Source: Streptomyces sp. H39-S7 | GTDB lineage: Bacteria; Actinomycetota; Actinomycetes; Streptomycetales; Streptomycetaceae | Assembly: GCF_027158205.1 (NCBI RefSeq) | Contig: NZ_JAPVLU010000026.1 | Coordinates: 1 to 64,000 of the forward strand | Reading direction: 5' to 3' | DNA length: 64,000 bases | Shown here: positions 29,918 to 40,884 of the stretch, in pieces | Numbering within the stretch: the stretch's first letter is position 1 | Layout: each line of letters begins with the position of its first letter | Notes under the pieces: model-generated | Database searches by the model: none | What the model was told of the DNA's origin: nothing | The model's input: only the letters and a program-made list of their open reading frames with translations | Position numbers and translations under genes: made by a program

Positions 29918-30937
29918 TCAGGCCCGCGGAGCGTCCGATTCCGCGGACTCCTCGGCGCTCTCGGGCTCGATGTCCGGACGGATGTCGATCCGCCAGCCGG
30001 TCAGCCGGGCGGCGAGGCGGGCGTTCTGCCCTTCCTTGCCGATGGCGAGCGACAGCTGGTAGTCCGGCACGGTCACCCGGGCGGACCGGGCCGCGAGGTC
30101 CACGACCTCGACCCGGGAGACCCGGGCCGGCGACAGCGCGTTCGCCACCATGTCGGCCGGGTCGTCCGACCAGTCCACGATGTCGATCTTCTCGCCCTGC
30201 AGCTCCGCCATGACCGCCCGCACGCGGGAGCCCATCGGGCCGATGCAGGCGCCCTTGGCGTTCAGCCCGGAGCGCGTCGAGCGCACCGCCATCTTCGTCC
30301 GGTGGCCGGCCTCGCGGGCGATCGCCTCGATGACGACCGAACCGTCCGCGATCTCCGGGACCTCCATCTTGAACAGGGCGCGCACCAGGTTGGGGTGCGA
30401 GCGCGACAGCGTCACCGACGGACCGCGCACCCCCTTGGCGACGCGGACGACGTAGGAGCGCAGCCGCACCCCGTGCTTGTAGTCCTCGCCCGGCACCTGC
30501 TCCTGCACCGGCAGGATGGCTTCCATCTTGCCGATGTCGACCAGCACGTTCTTCGCGTCCATGCCCTGCTGGACCACGCCGGAGACGATGTCCCCCTCAC
30601 GGCCGGCGTACTCGCCGAACGTGATGTCGTCCTCCGCGTCCCGCAGCCGCTGCAGGATGACCTGCTTCGCGGTGGAGGCGGCGATCCGGCCGAACCCGGA
30701 GGGGGTGTCGTCGAACTCGCGGGGCTCGGCGCCCTCGGCGACCTCGGACGCGTCCTCCTTCGCCCACACCGTCACGTGCCCCGACGACTTGTCGAGCTCC
30801 ACCCGGGCGCGGCGGTGACTGCCCGGCTCCCGGTGGTAGGCGATGAGGAGCGCCGATTCGATCGCCCCGACCAGCAGGTCGAACGAAATCTGCCTCTCCT
30901 GCACCAAACCCCGTAGGGCCTTCATGTCGATGTCCAC
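29918..30937 (-). CDS. nusA: Transcription termination/antitermination protein NusA
   Basis: 339-residue NusA, which binds RNA polymerase and modulates pausing and rRNA antitermination. The N-terminal polymerase-binding domain, the S1 domain (about 125-200, [22 protein letters not shown]) and two KH domains ([51 protein letters not shown]) are visible. It lacks the acidic repeats of enterobacterial NusA. It begins two bases after the rimP stop, so the two are coupled. Confidence 0.97.
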   Translation of the reverse strand: MDIDMKALRGLVQERQISFDLLVGAIESALLIAYHREPGSHRRARVELDKSSGHVTVWAKEDASEVAEGAEPREFDDTPSGFGRIAASTAKQVILQRLRDAEDDITFGEYAGREGDIVSGVVQQGMDAKNVLVDIGKMEAILPVQEQVPGEDYKHGVRLRSYVVRVAKGVRGPSVTLSRSHPNLVRALFKMEVPEIADGSVVIEAIAREAGHRTKMAVRSTRSGLNAKGACIGPMGSRVRAVMAELQGEKIDIVDWSDDPADMVANALSPARVSRVEVVDLAARSARVTVPDYQLSLAIGKEGQNARLAARLTGWRIDIRPDIEPESAEESAESDAPRA

Positions 30938-30939
30938 GG

Positions 30940-31497
30940 CTACGCCTCCTCAATGCTCTCGTCGTTGTCGCTGTCGGTGTCGGCGTCGGCCGTATCCGCT
31001 GCGTCGACGTCGTCGTCCTTGTTCTTGCGGTTGAACTCGATCTCCACGCGGGCCTTCGCGATCTCCGCGAACTCCACCCGGCGCGGCTTGGGCTTGCGCC
31101 CCTTGATGCCCGGGACCTCCAGATCGAGGCCCGTCTCGTCCAGCGCGATGATCCGCGCGATCAGCTCTTCGTGGTTGTTCAGCGTCAGCTTGACCAGCCG
31201 GCCCTCGTTGCGGCGGAAGTGCCGCGGCGTGGTCAGCGGCCGGTCGGTGCCCGGGGAGCTGACCTCCAGGACGTACTCGCCCTGGCCCATCGCGTCCGTG
31301 TCGTCGAGCACCTGGGCGATCTCGCGGCTCAGCTCGGCAACCGTGTCGAGCTGCACACCGTCGTCGGAGTCCACCACGACCATCAACTGCCGCCGGCTGC
31401 CCGCCGAGGTCACTGTGATCTCTTCCAGATCCAGACCCGTCTTGGCGACGAGCGGCTCCAGCAGTCCGCGCAGCCTCTCGCTCTGGGTGGTGCTCAT
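30940..31497 (-). CDS. rimP: Ribosome maturation factor RimP
   Basis: 185 residues; needed for 30S subunit maturation. The N-terminal domain ([38 protein letters not shown]) and the SSPGTDRPL motif typical of RimP are present, with an acidic Asp-rich C-terminal tail. ATG 31495-31497 is chosen (GAGGAG nine bases upstream); the longer open frame upstream is not conserved. It is the first gene of the rimP-nusA-ylxR-infB-rbfA-truB operon and is divergent from the lipoprotein gene at 31695. Confidence 0.95.
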   Translation of the reverse strand: MSTTQSERLRGLLEPLVAKTGLDLEEITVTSAGSRRQLMVVVDSDDGVQLDTVAELSREIAQVLDDTDAMGQGEYVLEVSSPGTDRPLTTPRHFRRNEGRLVKLTLNNHEELIARIIALDETGLDLEVPGIKGRKPKPRRVEFAEIAKARVEIEFNRKNKDDDVDAADTADADTDSDNDESIEEA

Positions 31498-31694
31498 CCC
31501 GGGTGACTCCTCGGCCGCGTGTGTGCTGTTGTATGGAAGGTCGCGTGTCGCCCCAAAGCCTATCTGTTCCGACACCGGATCGACGATTCGGCGTGGTTCG
31601 CCCCTCGGTGCCGCCACCCGCGAGCACGGTGGACAGAAGCCCAGGCCCGCCGCCGCCCGGTACGCTCTGGTCGGTGATCAGGGGAGGGGGCGCG

Positions 31695-32213
31695 GTGACA
31701 GGCAGAGCTACGCCGGGCAGACGGACGGTACTGGCCTCGGCCGCCGGAATACCGCTGGTGGTGGGCGCGGGCGGGCTGGCGGCGCTGGCCGGGCTCGCGA
31801 CCGGCTGCTCCGGCGGGACCCCGGCCGCGGCGGACACCCCGCACCCCACTCCCCCGGCCGTCCCGGGAGCCGCACTGCGGGCCCGGGCCGCGACCGACAG
31901 CACGGCGCTCCTCGCCCGCTACGACGGCCTCATCGCGGCCCGTCCGGAACTCACCGCGCGGCTCGCCCCGCTGCGGGCCGAAGTCGCCCGGCACGCCCAG
32001 GCGTTCGGCGCCCCCGCGCCGAAGCCGGCCCCCGCCGGGACCACCGTCACCACGGTCCCGCCCACCCTCGGCACCCTCGCCGACGCCGAACGCCGGCTCG
32101 CGGACACCCGCGCGACCGCGCTGCTCGACGCGCCGCCGGAGCTGGCCCGGCTGCTCGCCTCGATGGCCGCCGCCGGGGCCGCGCACGTGATCCTGCTGAC
32201 GGCGAAGGGCTGA
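31695..32213 (+). CDS. Putative lipoprotein
   Basis: 172 residues from GTG 31695 (GGGGAGGGGG upstream). The N-terminus has a twin-arginine-like GRRTVLAS, a hydrophobic stretch and a lipobox-like LATGC with Cys about residue 37, followed by a Pro/Thr-rich linker. The rest is Ala-rich helix. No recognised catalytic motif. Four bases separate it from the ferritin-like gene, so the two are probably one unit. Lipoprotein status is inferred from the signal sequence. Confidence 0.8.
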   Translation: MTGRATPGRRTVLASAAGIPLVVGAGGLAALAGLATGCSGGTPAAADTPHPTPPAVPGAALRARAATDSTALLARYDGLIAARPELTARLAPLRAEVARHAQAFGAPAPKPAPAGTTVTTVPPTLGTLADAERRLADTRATALLDAPPELARLLASMAAAGAAHVILLTAKG

Positions 32214-32217
32214 GGAG

Positions 32218-32646
32218 ATGACGCAGCAGGCCGTGGCCGCGCTCCAGGCCGCGCTCGCCGCGGAACACGCCGCGGTGTACGCCTATGGGGTGATCGGCGC
32301 CCGGGTCGCGAAGCCGCGCGCCGCCGACGCCCGCGCCGCCTACGACTCGCACCGCGCTCGCCGCGACGCGCTGGGCCGCACCGTACGGGACCTGGGCGGG
32401 GAGCCGGTGCCGGCGGACGCCGGGTACGCGCTCCCGTTCCCGGTGGCAGACAGCGCCGCGGCCGTCCGGCTGGCCGCCGTGATCGAGGACCGGGTCGCCG
32501 GCGTGTACGGGGATCTGGTCCGCGCGGCGACCGGGGAGGCGCGCCGTGACGCGGCCGGCGCCCTGCGCGAGGCGGCGGTGCGTGCCGTGCGGTGGCGCGG
32601 CGGCAGCGTAGCCTTCCCCGGGTTGGCCGAGCGGAGCTCCCCGTGA
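32218..32646 (+). CDS. Ferritin-like domain protein (DUF4439 type)
   Basis: 142-residue helical protein: AALAAEHAAVYAYGVIGAR at the start (an ExxH-type pair, AAEHAAVYAYG), a matching second helix pair with YDSHRARRDAL, and VIEDRVAGVYGDLV near the end. This is the pattern of DUF4439, a ferritin-like four-helix fold found beside a lipoprotein in streptomycetes. Whether it binds metal is unknown. It is co-directional with the upstream lipoprotein. Confidence 0.82.
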   Translation: MTQQAVAALQAALAAEHAAVYAYGVIGARVAKPRAADARAAYDSHRARRDALGRTVRDLGGEPVPADAGYALPFPVADSAAAVRLAAVIEDRVAGVYGDLVRAATGEARRDAAGALREAAVRAVRWRGGSVAFPGLAERSSP

Positions 32647-32759
32647 GAGCCGCCCTGTAGAGGGCCGTGCGAGGGCTGTACGGCGCGGCAGAACGGGAAG
32701 GCCTCTCCGTGGACGGGGAGACCCGCCCCGCGAAGGATCCACGGAGGGACAGCACGACC

Positions 32760-33704
32760 ATGGCTTCAGCACCGCGACCCGGCGGCCCCGGCACCATCCC
32801 GCTGGACCCGCCCGACCGGCTGGTCCGGTCGATCGGTGCCTGGGAGGGCGACGCCGGCCAGGAGTGGCTCGCGGGGCTGCCGGGCCGGGTGGCCGCGACG
32901 CTGGAGCGGTGGGAGCTGCGGCCGGAGCGGGTGTTCACCCCCGGCGGCCGGCTCAGCATGATCGTGCTCGTCCGGACCTCGGACGACGCCCCCGCCGTGC
33001 TCAAGGTGGGCATGGTCACCGCCGGGACCGAGCACGAGCACACCGCGCTCGCCCACTGGGACGGCCGCGGCGCGGTCCGGCTGCTGCGCTCGGAGCCCGC
33101 CGAGGGCGCGATGCTGCTGGAGCGGCTGCAGGGCGAGGTGTCGCTGCGCTCCCTCCCGGAGCCCAAGGCGATGCTCGAAGCGACGGCCACCTTGCAGCGG
33201 CTGTGGGTGGCGCCCGCCGAGGGCCATCCGTTCGCCTCGGTCGCCGATGACACCGCGGGCCTCGCCGCGCGGCTGCGCGAGCGCCGTGAGCTGCCGTGGG
33301 CGGCGGAGGTGCGCCCGCTCATTGACGAGGCGCTGGCACTGCGCGAGCAGCTGCTGTCCACGGCGGTGGAGGACGTGCTGCTGCACGGCGACTACCACCA
33401 CGGCAACGTGCTGGCCGCCGAGCGCAGCCCGTGGCTGGCCATCGACCCCAAGCCGCTGGTCGGCGACCGGGCGTACGACCTGGCCTGGCTGGTCCGCGAC
33501 CGGGTGGAGACGCTGGCCGCCGCCCCCGGGCCGCAGGCCGCCGCCCGCCGCCGGGTCGCGAAGCTCGGCGCCGCGCTCGACGTGGACCCGGAGCGGCTGC
33601 GCGGCTGGAGCTGCTTCCGGGCTGTCGAGGCGGGCGTCCGGTCACTCTCGGCCGGCGACCGCCAGACCGGCGAGCTCCTGCTGGAATTCGCCGGCTGGCT
33701 GTAG
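32760..33704 (+). CDS. Aminoglycoside/hydroxyurea phosphotransferase-family kinase
   Basis: 314 residues from ATG 32760. Lys82 (AVLKVG) is the likely ATP-site lysine, HGDYHHGNVL at 209-218 is the catalytic loop (Asp211, Asn216), and AIDPK at about 227-231 supplies the Mg-binding Asp. The WLAIDPKPLVGDRAYDLAWL stretch is typical of the APH(6)/hydroxyurea phosphotransferase subfamily. Such genes are ordinary chromosomal residents in Streptomyces, so resistance should not be assumed. GGAGGG lies twelve bases upstream; earlier GTG codons (32667, 32709) are alternatives. Confidence 0.85.
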   Translation: MASAPRPGGPGTIPLDPPDRLVRSIGAWEGDAGQEWLAGLPGRVAATLERWELRPERVFTPGGRLSMIVLVRTSDDAPAVLKVGMVTAGTEHEHTALAHWDGRGAVRLLRSEPAEGAMLLERLQGEVSLRSLPEPKAMLEATATLQRLWVAPAEGHPFASVADDTAGLAARLRERRELPWAAEVRPLIDEALALREQLLSTAVEDVLLHGDYHHGNVLAAERSPWLAIDPKPLVGDRAYDLAWLVRDRVETLAAAPGPQAAARRRVAKLGAALDVDPERLRGWSCFRAVEAGVRSLSAGDRQTGELLLEFAGWL

Positions 33705-33710
33705 ACCGCC

Positions 33711-35399
33711 TCAGCCGGCCAGCCGGGCCAGTGCCTCCTCGACCGTCAGCTCGACCCGCTCGCCCGACCGGCGGTCCTTCAGCTCCACGACGCCCTCGGC
33801 CGCGCGGCGGCCGACGACGAGGATCTGCGGGACGCCGATGAGTTCCGCGTCGGTGAACTTCACACCGGGCGATACCCCGGCGCGGTCGTCGACGAGCACC
33901 CGGACGCCCGCGGCGTGCAGCTTCTCCGCGACTTCGAGCGCCAGCTCCGTCTGCAGGGCCTTGCCCGCCGCGACGACGTGCACATCGGCGGGGGCCACCT
34001 CGCGCGGCCAGCACAGGCCCTGGCCATCGGCGGTCTGCTCGGCGAGGGCCGCGACCGCGCGGGAGACGCCGATGCCGTAGGAGCCCATCGTCACCCGCAC
34101 CGGCTTGCCCTGCTGCCCGAGCACGTCGAGCTGGAAGGCGTCGGCGTATTTGCGGCCGAGCTGGAAGATGTGGCCGATCTCGATCGCGCGGTCCAACCGC
34201 AGTCCGGCGCCGCAGCGCGGGCAGGGGTCGCCGGGCCGCACGGTGACGACGTCGAGGTAGCGGTCGACCTCGAAGTCCCGGCCGCAGACGACGTCGCGCG
34301 CGTGCTTGCCGGGCTTGTTGGCGCCGGTGATCCAGGCGGTGCCCCGGACGATGCGCGGGTCGGCGATGTACTCGATGCCGTCCAGGCCCTGCGGGCCCAC
34401 ATAGCCGCGGACGAGCTCGGGGCGGCCCACGAAGTCCTCGGCGGTGACCAGTTCGACGACGGCCGGGGCGAGGTGCTCGCCGAGCTTGCCGAGGTCGACC
34501 TCGCGGTCACCGGGGACGCCGATGGCGGTGATCTTGCCGTCGACCTTCACCAGCAGGTTCTTCAGCGTCGCGGACGCCGGGACGCCCAGGTGCGCGGCGA
34601 GGGTCTCGATCGTGGGGGTGTCGGGGGTGTCGAGCTCCTCGACGGGCCCGTGCTCCGTGTCCTCGACCGGCGGCACGACCGTGGTGACGGCCTCGGTGTT
34701 CGCCGCGTACTCGCAGGCCGGGCAGTCCACGAAGGTGTCCTCGCCGGCCTCGGCGGGGGCGAGGAACTCCTCGGAGGCGGAGCCGCCCATCGCACCCGAG
34801 ACCGCGGAGACGATCCGGTAGTCGAAGCCGAGCCGGGTGAAGATCCGGATGTACGCGTCGCGGTGCGCCCGGTAGGCCTCGGCCAGTCCCTCGTCCGTGG
34901 TGTCGAAGGAGTACGAGTCCTTCATCTGGAACTCGCGGCCGCGCAGCACGCCGGAACGCGGGCGGGCCTCGTCCCGGTACTTCGTCTGGATCTGGTAGAG
35001 GATCACCGGCAGGTCCTTGTAGGACGTGCACTGGTCCTTCACCACCTGGGTGAAGATCTCCTCGTGGGTCGGGCCGAGGACGTAGTCCGCGCCCTTGCGG
35101 TCCTTGAGCTGGAAGAGCAGGTCGCCGTACTCTCCCGCGCGGCCGGTCGTCTCGTAGTGCTCGCGCGGCAGCAGCGCGGGCAGCAGCACTTCCTGGCCGC
35201 CGATGGCGTCCATCTCCTCGCGGACGACGCGGGAGACGTTCTCCAGGACCCGCTTGCCGAGCGGCAGCCAGATCCAGACGCCCGCCGACGAGCGGCGTAC
35301 GAAACCGGCCCGGACCAGCAGCTTGTGGCTGGCGGTCTCGGCGTCGGCCGGGTCGTCGCGCAGCGTCTTGAGCATCAGACGGGACATGCGCAGGACCAT
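33711..35399 (-). CDS. proS: Prolyl-tRNA synthetase
   Basis: 562-residue class II synthetase of the bacterial type with an inserted editing domain. [29 protein letters not shown] opens the protein. [11 protein letters not shown]-like [17 protein letters not shown] and [21 protein letters not shown] form motif 2. The editing region (about 225-400) carries the [19 protein letters not shown] block. [17 protein letters not shown] is motif 3, followed by the anticodon-binding domain. ATG 35397-35399 has GGAG seven bases upstream. It converges with the APH-type kinase gene six bases away. Confidence 0.97.
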   Translation of the reverse strand: MVLRMSRLMLKTLRDDPADAETASHKLLVRAGFVRRSSAGVWIWLPLGKRVLENVSRVVREEMDAIGGQEVLLPALLPREHYETTGRAGEYGDLLFQLKDRKGADYVLGPTHEEIFTQVVKDQCTSYKDLPVILYQIQTKYRDEARPRSGVLRGREFQMKDSYSFDTTDEGLAEAYRAHRDAYIRIFTRLGFDYRIVSAVSGAMGGSASEEFLAPAEAGEDTFVDCPACEYAANTEAVTTVVPPVEDTEHGPVEELDTPDTPTIETLAAHLGVPASATLKNLLVKVDGKITAIGVPGDREVDLGKLGEHLAPAVVELVTAEDFVGRPELVRGYVGPQGLDGIEYIADPRIVRGTAWITGANKPGKHARDVVCGRDFEVDRYLDVVTVRPGDPCPRCGAGLRLDRAIEIGHIFQLGRKYADAFQLDVLGQQGKPVRVTMGSYGIGVSRAVAALAEQTADGQGLCWPREVAPADVHVVAAGKALQTELALEVAEKLHAAGVRVLVDDRAGVSPGVKFTDAELIGVPQILVVGRRAAEGVVELKDRRSGERVELTVEEALARLAG

Positions 35400-35470
35400 G
35401 GTGGCTCTCCAGGGGGCTCGACGGGGATTCCCGCGAGGATATCCAGCCCGCCCGGCGGCACGGAAACGCG

Positions 35471-36040
35471 TTATGCCGGGTTCCGGGGCCGATCCGGGCG
35501 GAGCAGCGGCAGGGGCGCGCCCATCACCGCGTACGGACTCGTCGCGCTGGGGAAGTGCACGGGGCGGGCCAGGTCCTGGTAGCCCAGCGACCGGTAGAGG
35601 TGGCGGGCGGGGCTCTCGACGTCGATCGCGGAGAGGATGCTGCGCGGCTCGGTGGCCGTGTCGGTGATGGTGGTGATCAGCTGCCGTCCGATGCCCAGGC
35701 CCTGGAAGGCGGGCAGCACGTGCAGTTCCGTGATGACGAAGGAGCCGTCGAGCCACTGCTCGGTGCCGCGGTGGCGCATGTAGGGCTGGACGACGGTGGA
35801 CCACCAGTGCGCGCGGTCGTTGGGCATGCCGTAGACGAAGCCGACGAGCCGGCCGTCCTCGGTGGTCGCGCCCAGCGAGCGGGCACCCGGGCAGGCGAGG
35901 TGCCGCACGACGATCTGGCGGCGGATGGCGATCTCGTCGTCGTCGAGACCGAAGGCGAGGGCCTGGACGGCGAGGGCCTCGTCGACCCGTTCCCCGAGGT
36001 CGAGACGGCCGACCGCGACATCTTCCATGGGACGCGACAT
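35471..36040 (-). CDS. GNAT family N-acetyltransferase
   Basis: 189-residue acetyltransferase. The acetyl-CoA-binding motif A is visible as [23 protein letters not shown] (Q/RxxGxG/A pattern), followed by [21 protein letters not shown]. The substrate is unknown. It lies four bases downstream of another GNAT gene and upstream of pro[11 protein letters not shown], four codons in, is an alternative start. Confidence 0.85.
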   Translation of the reverse strand: MSRPMEDVAVGRLDLGERVDEALAVQALAFGLDDDEIAIRRQIVVRHLACPGARSLGATTEDGRLVGFVYGMPNDRAHWWSTVVQPYMRHRGTEQWLDGSFVITELHVLPAFQGLGIGRQLITTITDTATEPRSILSAIDVESPARHLYRSLGYQDLARPVHFPSATSPYAVMGAPLPLLRPDRPRNPA

Positions 36041-36044
36041 TACG

Positions 36045-36890
36045 TCAGAACAGCACGCTCATGAAGGCTCCGACCTCGGTGAATCCCACCCGGCGGTAGG
36101 AGGCGCGGGCGGGTGCGTTGAAGTCGTTGACGTACAGACTCGCGACCGGCGCCACATCCCGCAGCGCGTAGTGCAGCACGGCGGTCATGCCGGCTTCCGA
36201 CAGGCCCTGTCCCCGGTACTCCGGCGCCACCCAGACACCTTGGATCTGGCAGGCGTGCCGGGTGACGGCGCCGATCTCGGCCTTGAAGACCACCCGGCCG
36301 TTCTCGATGCGGGCGAAGGACCGGCCGGCGGTCACGAGTTCGGCGACTCGGGCCTGGTAGAGCAGCCCGCCGTCCCCGGCGAGCGGGGAGACGCCGACCT
36401 CCTCGGTGAACATGGACACGCACGCGGGCATGATCACGTCCATCTCGTCGCGCCGGACGCGGCGTACGAGGGGGTCGGGGGTGATGCCCGCGGGCAGCGC
36501 CCGGGTCGTCATCAGCGGCTGGCGGCCGCGGATCTCCCGGGCGGGGCCCCAGCTGGGTTCGAGCAGCGACCACAGCTCGGTGGTGGGCTCGGCGGGTCCG
36601 ACGATCGACGAGCAGCGGCGGCCCGCCCGGCGGGCCCGCTCGGCGAAGGCGCGGACGGCTTCGGGGCCTGCGCAGATGGGCACCAGGTTGGCGCCCGCGT
36701 AACACAGGGAGGTGAGCCGGCCGCCGGAGTACCAGCCCCACATCTCGCCGCCGAGGCGCCAGGGGTCGAGGCCCGCGACGCTCACACGGGAGGCGACGAA
36801 CGCGTTGGACACGGGGTCGCGGTCGAGCACTTCGAGGGCGGCGTCGAGTTCGCCGGCCTCCAGGACCTTCGCGGTCGTCGTCGTCAACAC
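36045..36890 (-). CDS. DUF4081-GNAT acetyltransferase
   Basis: 281 residues. The N-terminal half (RDPVSNAFVASRVSVAGLDPWRLGGEMWGWYSGGRLTSLCYAGANLVP) matches the DUF4081 module that precedes a GNAT domain in actinobacteria. The C-terminal GNAT domain has IQGVWVAPEYRGQGLSEAGMTAVL (motif A) and SLYVNDFNAPARASYRRVGF (motif B). The substrate is unknown. It is a conserved neighbour of ispG and proS in streptomycetes (from memory). It is followed by a second GNAT gene after four bases. Confidence 0.88.
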   Translation of the reverse strand: MLTTTTAKVLEAGELDAALEVLDRDPVSNAFVASRVSVAGLDPWRLGGEMWGWYSGGRLTSLCYAGANLVPICAGPEAVRAFAERARRAGRRCSSIVGPAEPTTELWSLLEPSWGPAREIRGRQPLMTTRALPAGITPDPLVRRVRRDEMDVIMPACVSMFTEEVGVSPLAGDGGLLYQARVAELVTAGRSFARIENGRVVFKAEIGAVTRHACQIQGVWVAPEYRGQGLSEAGMTAVLHYALRDVAPVASLYVNDFNAPARASYRRVGFTEVGAFMSVLF

Positions 36891-36926
36891 GTGTGCGCCT
36901 CACCTACAGGCCGCGGGGGGCGGGGG

Positions 36927-36952
36927 TACCCCCGGCCACACGACCGGGGGTA
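36927..36952 (-). terminator. Hairpin after ispG
   Basis: Perfect 9-bp stem TACCCCCGG / CCGGGGGTA (36927-36935, 36944-36952), loop CCACACGA, 64 bases after the ispG stop on the minus strand. A competing palindrome GGGGGTACCCCC overlaps its left arm. No U-tract. Confidence 0.5.
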
Positions 36953-37015
36953 GATCTTCGCACTTTACCCCGCGGCGGCGGGTTTCGCGGAGGTGGCCTG
37001 GGGGCCTCTCCCCGG

Positions 37016-38170
37016 TCAGCTCACGTTGACCTGGGGCTCGCCGGACGCGATGCCGTCCGCTTCCATCTGCTCGGCGATCTTCATCGCCTCTTCGATCAGG
37101 GTCTCCACGATCTTCGACTCCGGCACGGTCTTGATGACCTCGCCCTTGACGAAGATCTGGCCCTTGCCGTTGCCGGACGCGACACCGAGGTCGGCCTCGC
37201 GGGCCTCACCGGGGCCGTTCACGACGCAGCCCATGACGGCGACCCTGAGCGGGACCTCCATGCCCTCCAGGCCCGCGGCGACCTGGTCGGCGAGCTTGTA
37301 CACGTCGACCTGGGCGCGGCCGCAGGACGGGCAGGAGACGATCTCCAGGCGGCGCTGCTTGAGGTTAAGCGACTCCAGGATCTGGAGGCCGACCTTGATC
37401 TCCTCGACCGGCGGAGCGGAGAGCGAGACACGGATCGTGTCGCCGATGCCCTCGGAGAGCAGCGCGCCGAACGCGACGGCGGACTTGATGGTGCCCTGGA
37501 ACGCGGGACCGGCCTCGGTGACACCGAGGTGCAGCGGGTAGTCGCACTTGCTCGCCAGCAGCCGGTAGGCGTTGACCATCACGACCGGGTCGTTGTGCTT
37601 GACCGAGATCTTGATGTCCCGGAAGCCGTGCTCCTCGAACAGCGAGCACTCCCACAGCGCGGACTCGACCAGCGCCTCGGGGGTGGCCTTGCCGTACTTC
37701 TCCATCAGCCGGCGGTCCAGCGAGCCCGCGTTGACGCCGATCCGGATCGGGGTGCCGACCGAGGCGGCCGCCTTCGCGATCTCCTTGACCTTGTCGTCGA
37801 ACTGCTTGATGTTGCCGGGGTTGACCCGGACGGCCGCACAACCGGCGTCGAGCGCGGCGAAGACGTACTTCGGCTGGAAGTGGATGTCGGCGATCACCGG
37901 GATCTGCGACTTCCTGGCGATGGTGGCCAGCGCGTCCGCGTCGTCCTGCGTCGGGCAGGCCACCCGCACGATCTGGCAGCCGGAAGCGGTGAGCTCGGCG
38001 ATCTGCTGGAGGGTCGCCCCGATGTCCGCCGTCACCGTCGTCGTCATCGACTGGACCGAAACCGGCGCGTCCCCACCCACCGCGACCGACCCGACCTGGA
38101 TCTTGCGGCTGTGGCGGCGTTCGGCGAGCTTGATCGGAACGTCGGGCATTCCGAGCGAAATCGCGGTCAT
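37016..38170 (-). CDS. ispG: (E)-4-hydroxy-3-methylbut-2-enyl-diphosphate synthase
   Basis: 384-residue iron-sulfur enzyme (GcpE) of the MEP isoprenoid pathway. The TIM-barrel part has VSVQSMTTT near residue 40. The [4Fe-4S] ligands lie in SCPSCGR and [11 protein letters not shown], spaced as in the family. ATG 38168-38170 ([19 protein letters not shown]) matches known streptomycete lengths; an ATG 30 bases upstream is rejected. dxr and a site-2 protease lie immediately upstream on the same strand, so isoprenoid genes are clustered. Confidence 0.97.
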   Translation of the reverse strand: MTAISLGMPDVPIKLAERRHSRKIQVGSVAVGGDAPVSVQSMTTTVTADIGATLQQIAELTASGCQIVRVACPTQDDADALATIARKSQIPVIADIHFQPKYVFAALDAGCAAVRVNPGNIKQFDDKVKEIAKAAASVGTPIRIGVNAGSLDRRLMEKYGKATPEALVESALWECSLFEEHGFRDIKISVKHNDPVVMVNAYRLLASKCDYPLHLGVTEAGPAFQGTIKSAVAFGALLSEGIGDTIRVSLSAPPVEEIKVGLQILESLNLKQRRLEIVSCPSCGRAQVDVYKLADQVAAGLEGMEVPLRVAVMGCVVNGPGEAREADLGVASGNGKGQIFVKGEVIKTVPESKIVETLIEEAMKIAEQMEADGIASGEPQVNVS

Positions 38171-38265
38171 GTTCTTGGCATCCCCAAGGCTGTGGAACAA
38201 GGTCCCGGCGTGGGCGGGCTCCGATCACCGAGGTTACGGCACCCCGCCCACGTCTCCGGCATCCG

Positions 38266-39567
38266 TCAGGAAAGCGTCACCGGATTGACGACGTCCGCCA
38301 CGAGCACCAGTGCGGTGAAGCAGATGAAGATGCCCGCGACGACATAGGCGACCGGCATCAGTTTGGCCACGTCGAAGGGGCCCGGGTCCGGGCGCCGGGT
38401 CAGCTTGGCGAGCCTGCGGCGCAGGGACTCCCACAGCGCGCCGGCGATGTGACCGCCGTCGAGCGGGAGCAGGGGCAGCATGTTGAACAGGAAGAGCGAC
38501 AGGTTCACGCCGGCGAGCAGGTTGATGAAGAAGGCGAGCGACTGGGTCGCGGGGATGTCGGAGGAGAAGATCTCCCCGCTGATCCGGGCGACACCGACCA
38601 TGCCGACGGGCTGGTCCGGGGTGCGCTTGTCGCCCTGGAAGGCCGATCCCCAGAGCGCCGGGATCTTCGACGGGATGTCGCCGATGCCCTCGATGCTGTG
38701 CTTGGTCATGACCACCATGTAGTCGGCGGACTCCGACAGCGAGAGGGTCTGCACCTTGAAGTCCGGCGAGAAGCCGAGGAACCCCGCGGTCACGTACTTG
38801 TCGCGCACGTAGTTGCCGTCGCCGTCCCGCTGGACGACGGTGTTCTTGACGAGATCGGCGTCCAGCGTGAGGTTCTGACCGCCCCGGACGACCCCGATGG
38901 TGGCATGGCCGATCGTCTCGCGGATGTGGTCCGAGAGCTCGGACCACTTGGTGACCGGTTCTCCGTTGAAGGACACGATCCGGTCGCCGGCCAGCAGCCC
39001 GGCCGTCTTCGCGGGCGGCGGCTTGGCGCCCTTGGGACAGACGTCCGATTTCGCGGTCGCGGCGACCACGCACTCGCCGACACTGCTGACGGTGGTGGTC
39101 TCCTTCACCTGCCCGAGCCCCATCAGGGTGATCGCGAAGAGCACCACGGCCAGGATCAGGTTCATGAAGGGCCCGGCGAACATCACGATGACGCGCTTCC
39201 ACGGCTTGCGCGTGTAGAACATCCGCGTCTCGTCGCCCGGCTGCAGCTCCTCGTACGCCGCCGAGCGGGCGTCTTCTATCATGCTGCGCCACGGCGAGGT
39301 GGAGCGTGCGGTGACCTTGCCGTCCGCACCGGGCGGGAACATGCCGATCATGCGGATGTAGCCGCCGAGCGGGATGGCCTTGATGCCGTACTCGGTCTCG
39401 CCCCGGTGCCGTGACCAGATCGTCGGGCCGAAGCCGACCATGTACTGCGGCACGCGGATCTTGAAGAGCTTGGCGGTGGAGAGATGGCCGAGCTCGTGCC
39501 AGGCGATGGAGATGAGCAGGCCGACGACGAAGATGACGATCCCGACGCCCCACATGAGTGCCGTCAT
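38266..39567 (-). CDS. Site-2-type membrane zinc metalloprotease (M50, RseP-like)
   Basis: 433 residues with the zinc motif HELGH at 24-28 in the first membrane helix, a PDZ domain in the middle ([22 protein letters not shown]) and the second active-site motif [12 protein letters not shown] in a C-terminal helix. It cuts membrane-embedded substrates such as anti-sigma factors. It overlaps the dxr stop by four bases (ATGA). A dxr-M50 protease-ispG order is common in bacteria. A SigK/RskA-type pair is encoded 6 kb away and is one possible substrate system. Confidence 0.93.
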   Translation of the reverse strand: MTALMWGVGIVIFVVGLLISIAWHELGHLSTAKLFKIRVPQYMVGFGPTIWSRHRGETEYGIKAIPLGGYIRMIGMFPPGADGKVTARSTSPWRSMIEDARSAAYEELQPGDETRMFYTRKPWKRVIVMFAGPFMNLILAVVLFAITLMGLGQVKETTTVSSVGECVVAATAKSDVCPKGAKPPPAKTAGLLAGDRIVSFNGEPVTKWSELSDHIRETIGHATIGVVRGGQNLTLDADLVKNTVVQRDGDGNYVRDKYVTAGFLGFSPDFKVQTLSLSESADYMVVMTKHSIEGIGDIPSKIPALWGSAFQGDKRTPDQPVGMVGVARISGEIFSSDIPATQSLAFFINLLAGVNLSLFLFNMLPLLPLDGGHIAGALWESLRRRLAKLTRRPDPGPFDVAKLMPVAYVVAGIFICFTALVLVADVVNPVTLS

Positions 39568-40811
39568 ACCCGTGCAGCCTCCGTAGCCAGTTCCCGTGCG
39601 CGGGCCCGTGCCCACGCTTCCGCCTCAAGGACGTCCTCGACGGTCAGTCGAGTTCCCGGATCCGGGTGGCCGTGTTCCTCGACCACCCGGGCGACGGTGT
39701 CCACGATCCCCGTGAAGGGCAGTCGGCCGGCGAGGAAGGCGTCGACGCATTCCTCGTTGGCCGCGTTGAACACCGCGGGTGCGGTGCCCCCGAGGCTACC
39801 TACATGTCGCGCCAAAGCCACTGCCGGGAACGCGTCGTCGTCGAGCGGAAAGAATTCCCACGTCGACGCCTTCGACCAGTCGCACCCGGGCGCGGCGTCC
39901 GGGACCCGCCGGGGCCAGCCGAGACCGAGGGCGATGGGCATCCGCATGTCGGGCGGGCTCGCCTGGGCGAGCGTCGAACCGTCGGCGAACTCCACCATCG
40001 AGTGAATGTACGACTGGGGGTGGACCACGACCTCGATCCGGTCGAAGGGGATGTCGAAGAGCAGATGCGCCTCGATCACCTCCAGGCCCTTGTTGACCAG
40101 GGTCGCGGAGTTGATCGTGACGACCGGCCCCATGGTCCAGGTCGGATGCGCGAGCGCGTCCTTCGGGGTGACGTCGGCGAGCTCCTCCTTGGTGCGGCCG
40201 CGGAACGGGCCGCCGGAGGCGGTGACGATCAGCTTGCGGACCTCCTCGCGGCTGCCGCCCATGAGCGCCTGGAAGAGCGCGGAGTGCTCGGAGTCCACCG
40301 GGATGATCTGGCCGGGCTTCGCGAGCGCCTTCACCAGCGGGCCGCCCACGATCAGCGACTCCTTGTTGGCGAGGATCAGCACCCGGCCGGCCTCGAGGGC
40401 GGCCAGCGTCGGGCGCAGCCCGATCGAACCGGTGATGCCGTTGAGGACCGAGTGGCACTCGCTCGCGGCGAGCCGGGTCGCGGCGTCGGGCCCCGCCAGG
40501 ATCTCGGGCAGCGCCTCGCCGGCACCGAAGTGCCGGCCGAGCGCCTGCCGCAGCGGCTCGACGGCGGCCTCGTCCGCCACGGCCACGGTCCGTACCCGCA
40601 GCTGGTGGGCCTGCTCGGCGAGCAGCTCGATCCGGCCGCCGGCGGCGGACAGCGCCACCACCCGGAAGCGGTCGGGATTGCGCAGCACCACGTCGATGGC
40701 CTGGGTGCCGATCGATCCGGTGGAACCGAGGATCACGATGTCCCGGGGCCCGTCGGTCTCGGCGGCGGCCGCGAAATCGCGGTGATGCGGGTCTGCGAGG
40801 GAGTCCGTCAT
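39564..40811 (-). CDS. dxr: 1-deoxy-D-xylulose-5-phosphate reductoisomerase
   Basis: 415-residue NADPH enzyme making methylerythritol phosphate in the MEP pathway. The N-terminal Rossmann motif [14 protein letters not shown] is intact. [18 protein letters not shown] (metal-binding) and the late [17 protein letters not shown]-like [20 protein letters not shown] are present. It is coupled to the downstream M50 protease by an ATGA overlap. A strong palindrome separates it from the upstream acyl-CoA dehydrogenase gene. Confidence 0.97.
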   Translation of the reverse strand: MTDSLADPHHRDFAAAAETDGPRDIVILGSTGSIGTQAIDVVLRNPDRFRVVALSAAGGRIELLAEQAHQLRVRTVAVADEAAVEPLRQALGRHFGAGEALPEILAGPDAATRLAASECHSVLNGITGSIGLRPTLAALEAGRVLILANKESLIVGGPLVKALAKPGQIIPVDSEHSALFQALMGGSREEVRKLIVTASGGPFRGRTKEELADVTPKDALAHPTWTMGPVVTINSATLVNKGLEVIEAHLLFDIPFDRIEVVVHPQSYIHSMVEFADGSTLAQASPPDMRMPIALGLGWPRRVPDAAPGCDWSKASTWEFFPLDDDAFPAVALARHVGSLGGTAPAVFNAANEECVDAFLAGRLPFTGIVDTVARVVEEHGHPDPGTRLTVEDVLEAEAWARARARELATEAARV

Positions 40812-40824
40812 CCCCCCATTGTGG

Positions 40825-40858
40825 CCGCATCCCCTGTCGGAACCGACAGGGGATGCGG
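40825..40858 (-). terminator. Acyl-CoA dehydrogenase terminator
   Basis: Perfect palindrome of 16 bp per arm, CCGCATCCCCTGTCGG / CCGACAGGGGATGCGG, around AA (real loop probably GGAACC). It lies 27 bases after the acyl-CoA dehydrogenase stop and 14 bases before the dxr start. Confidence 0.75.
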
Positions 40859-40884
40859 GTGGCGGGGTGCGTCGGCGGGTCGGG

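Noticed and set aside
32760-33704. Acquired aminoglycoside-resistance gene
   Set aside because: The kinase is in a conserved housekeeping neighbourhood with normal composition and no mobile-element signs; this family is common on Streptomyces chromosomes.
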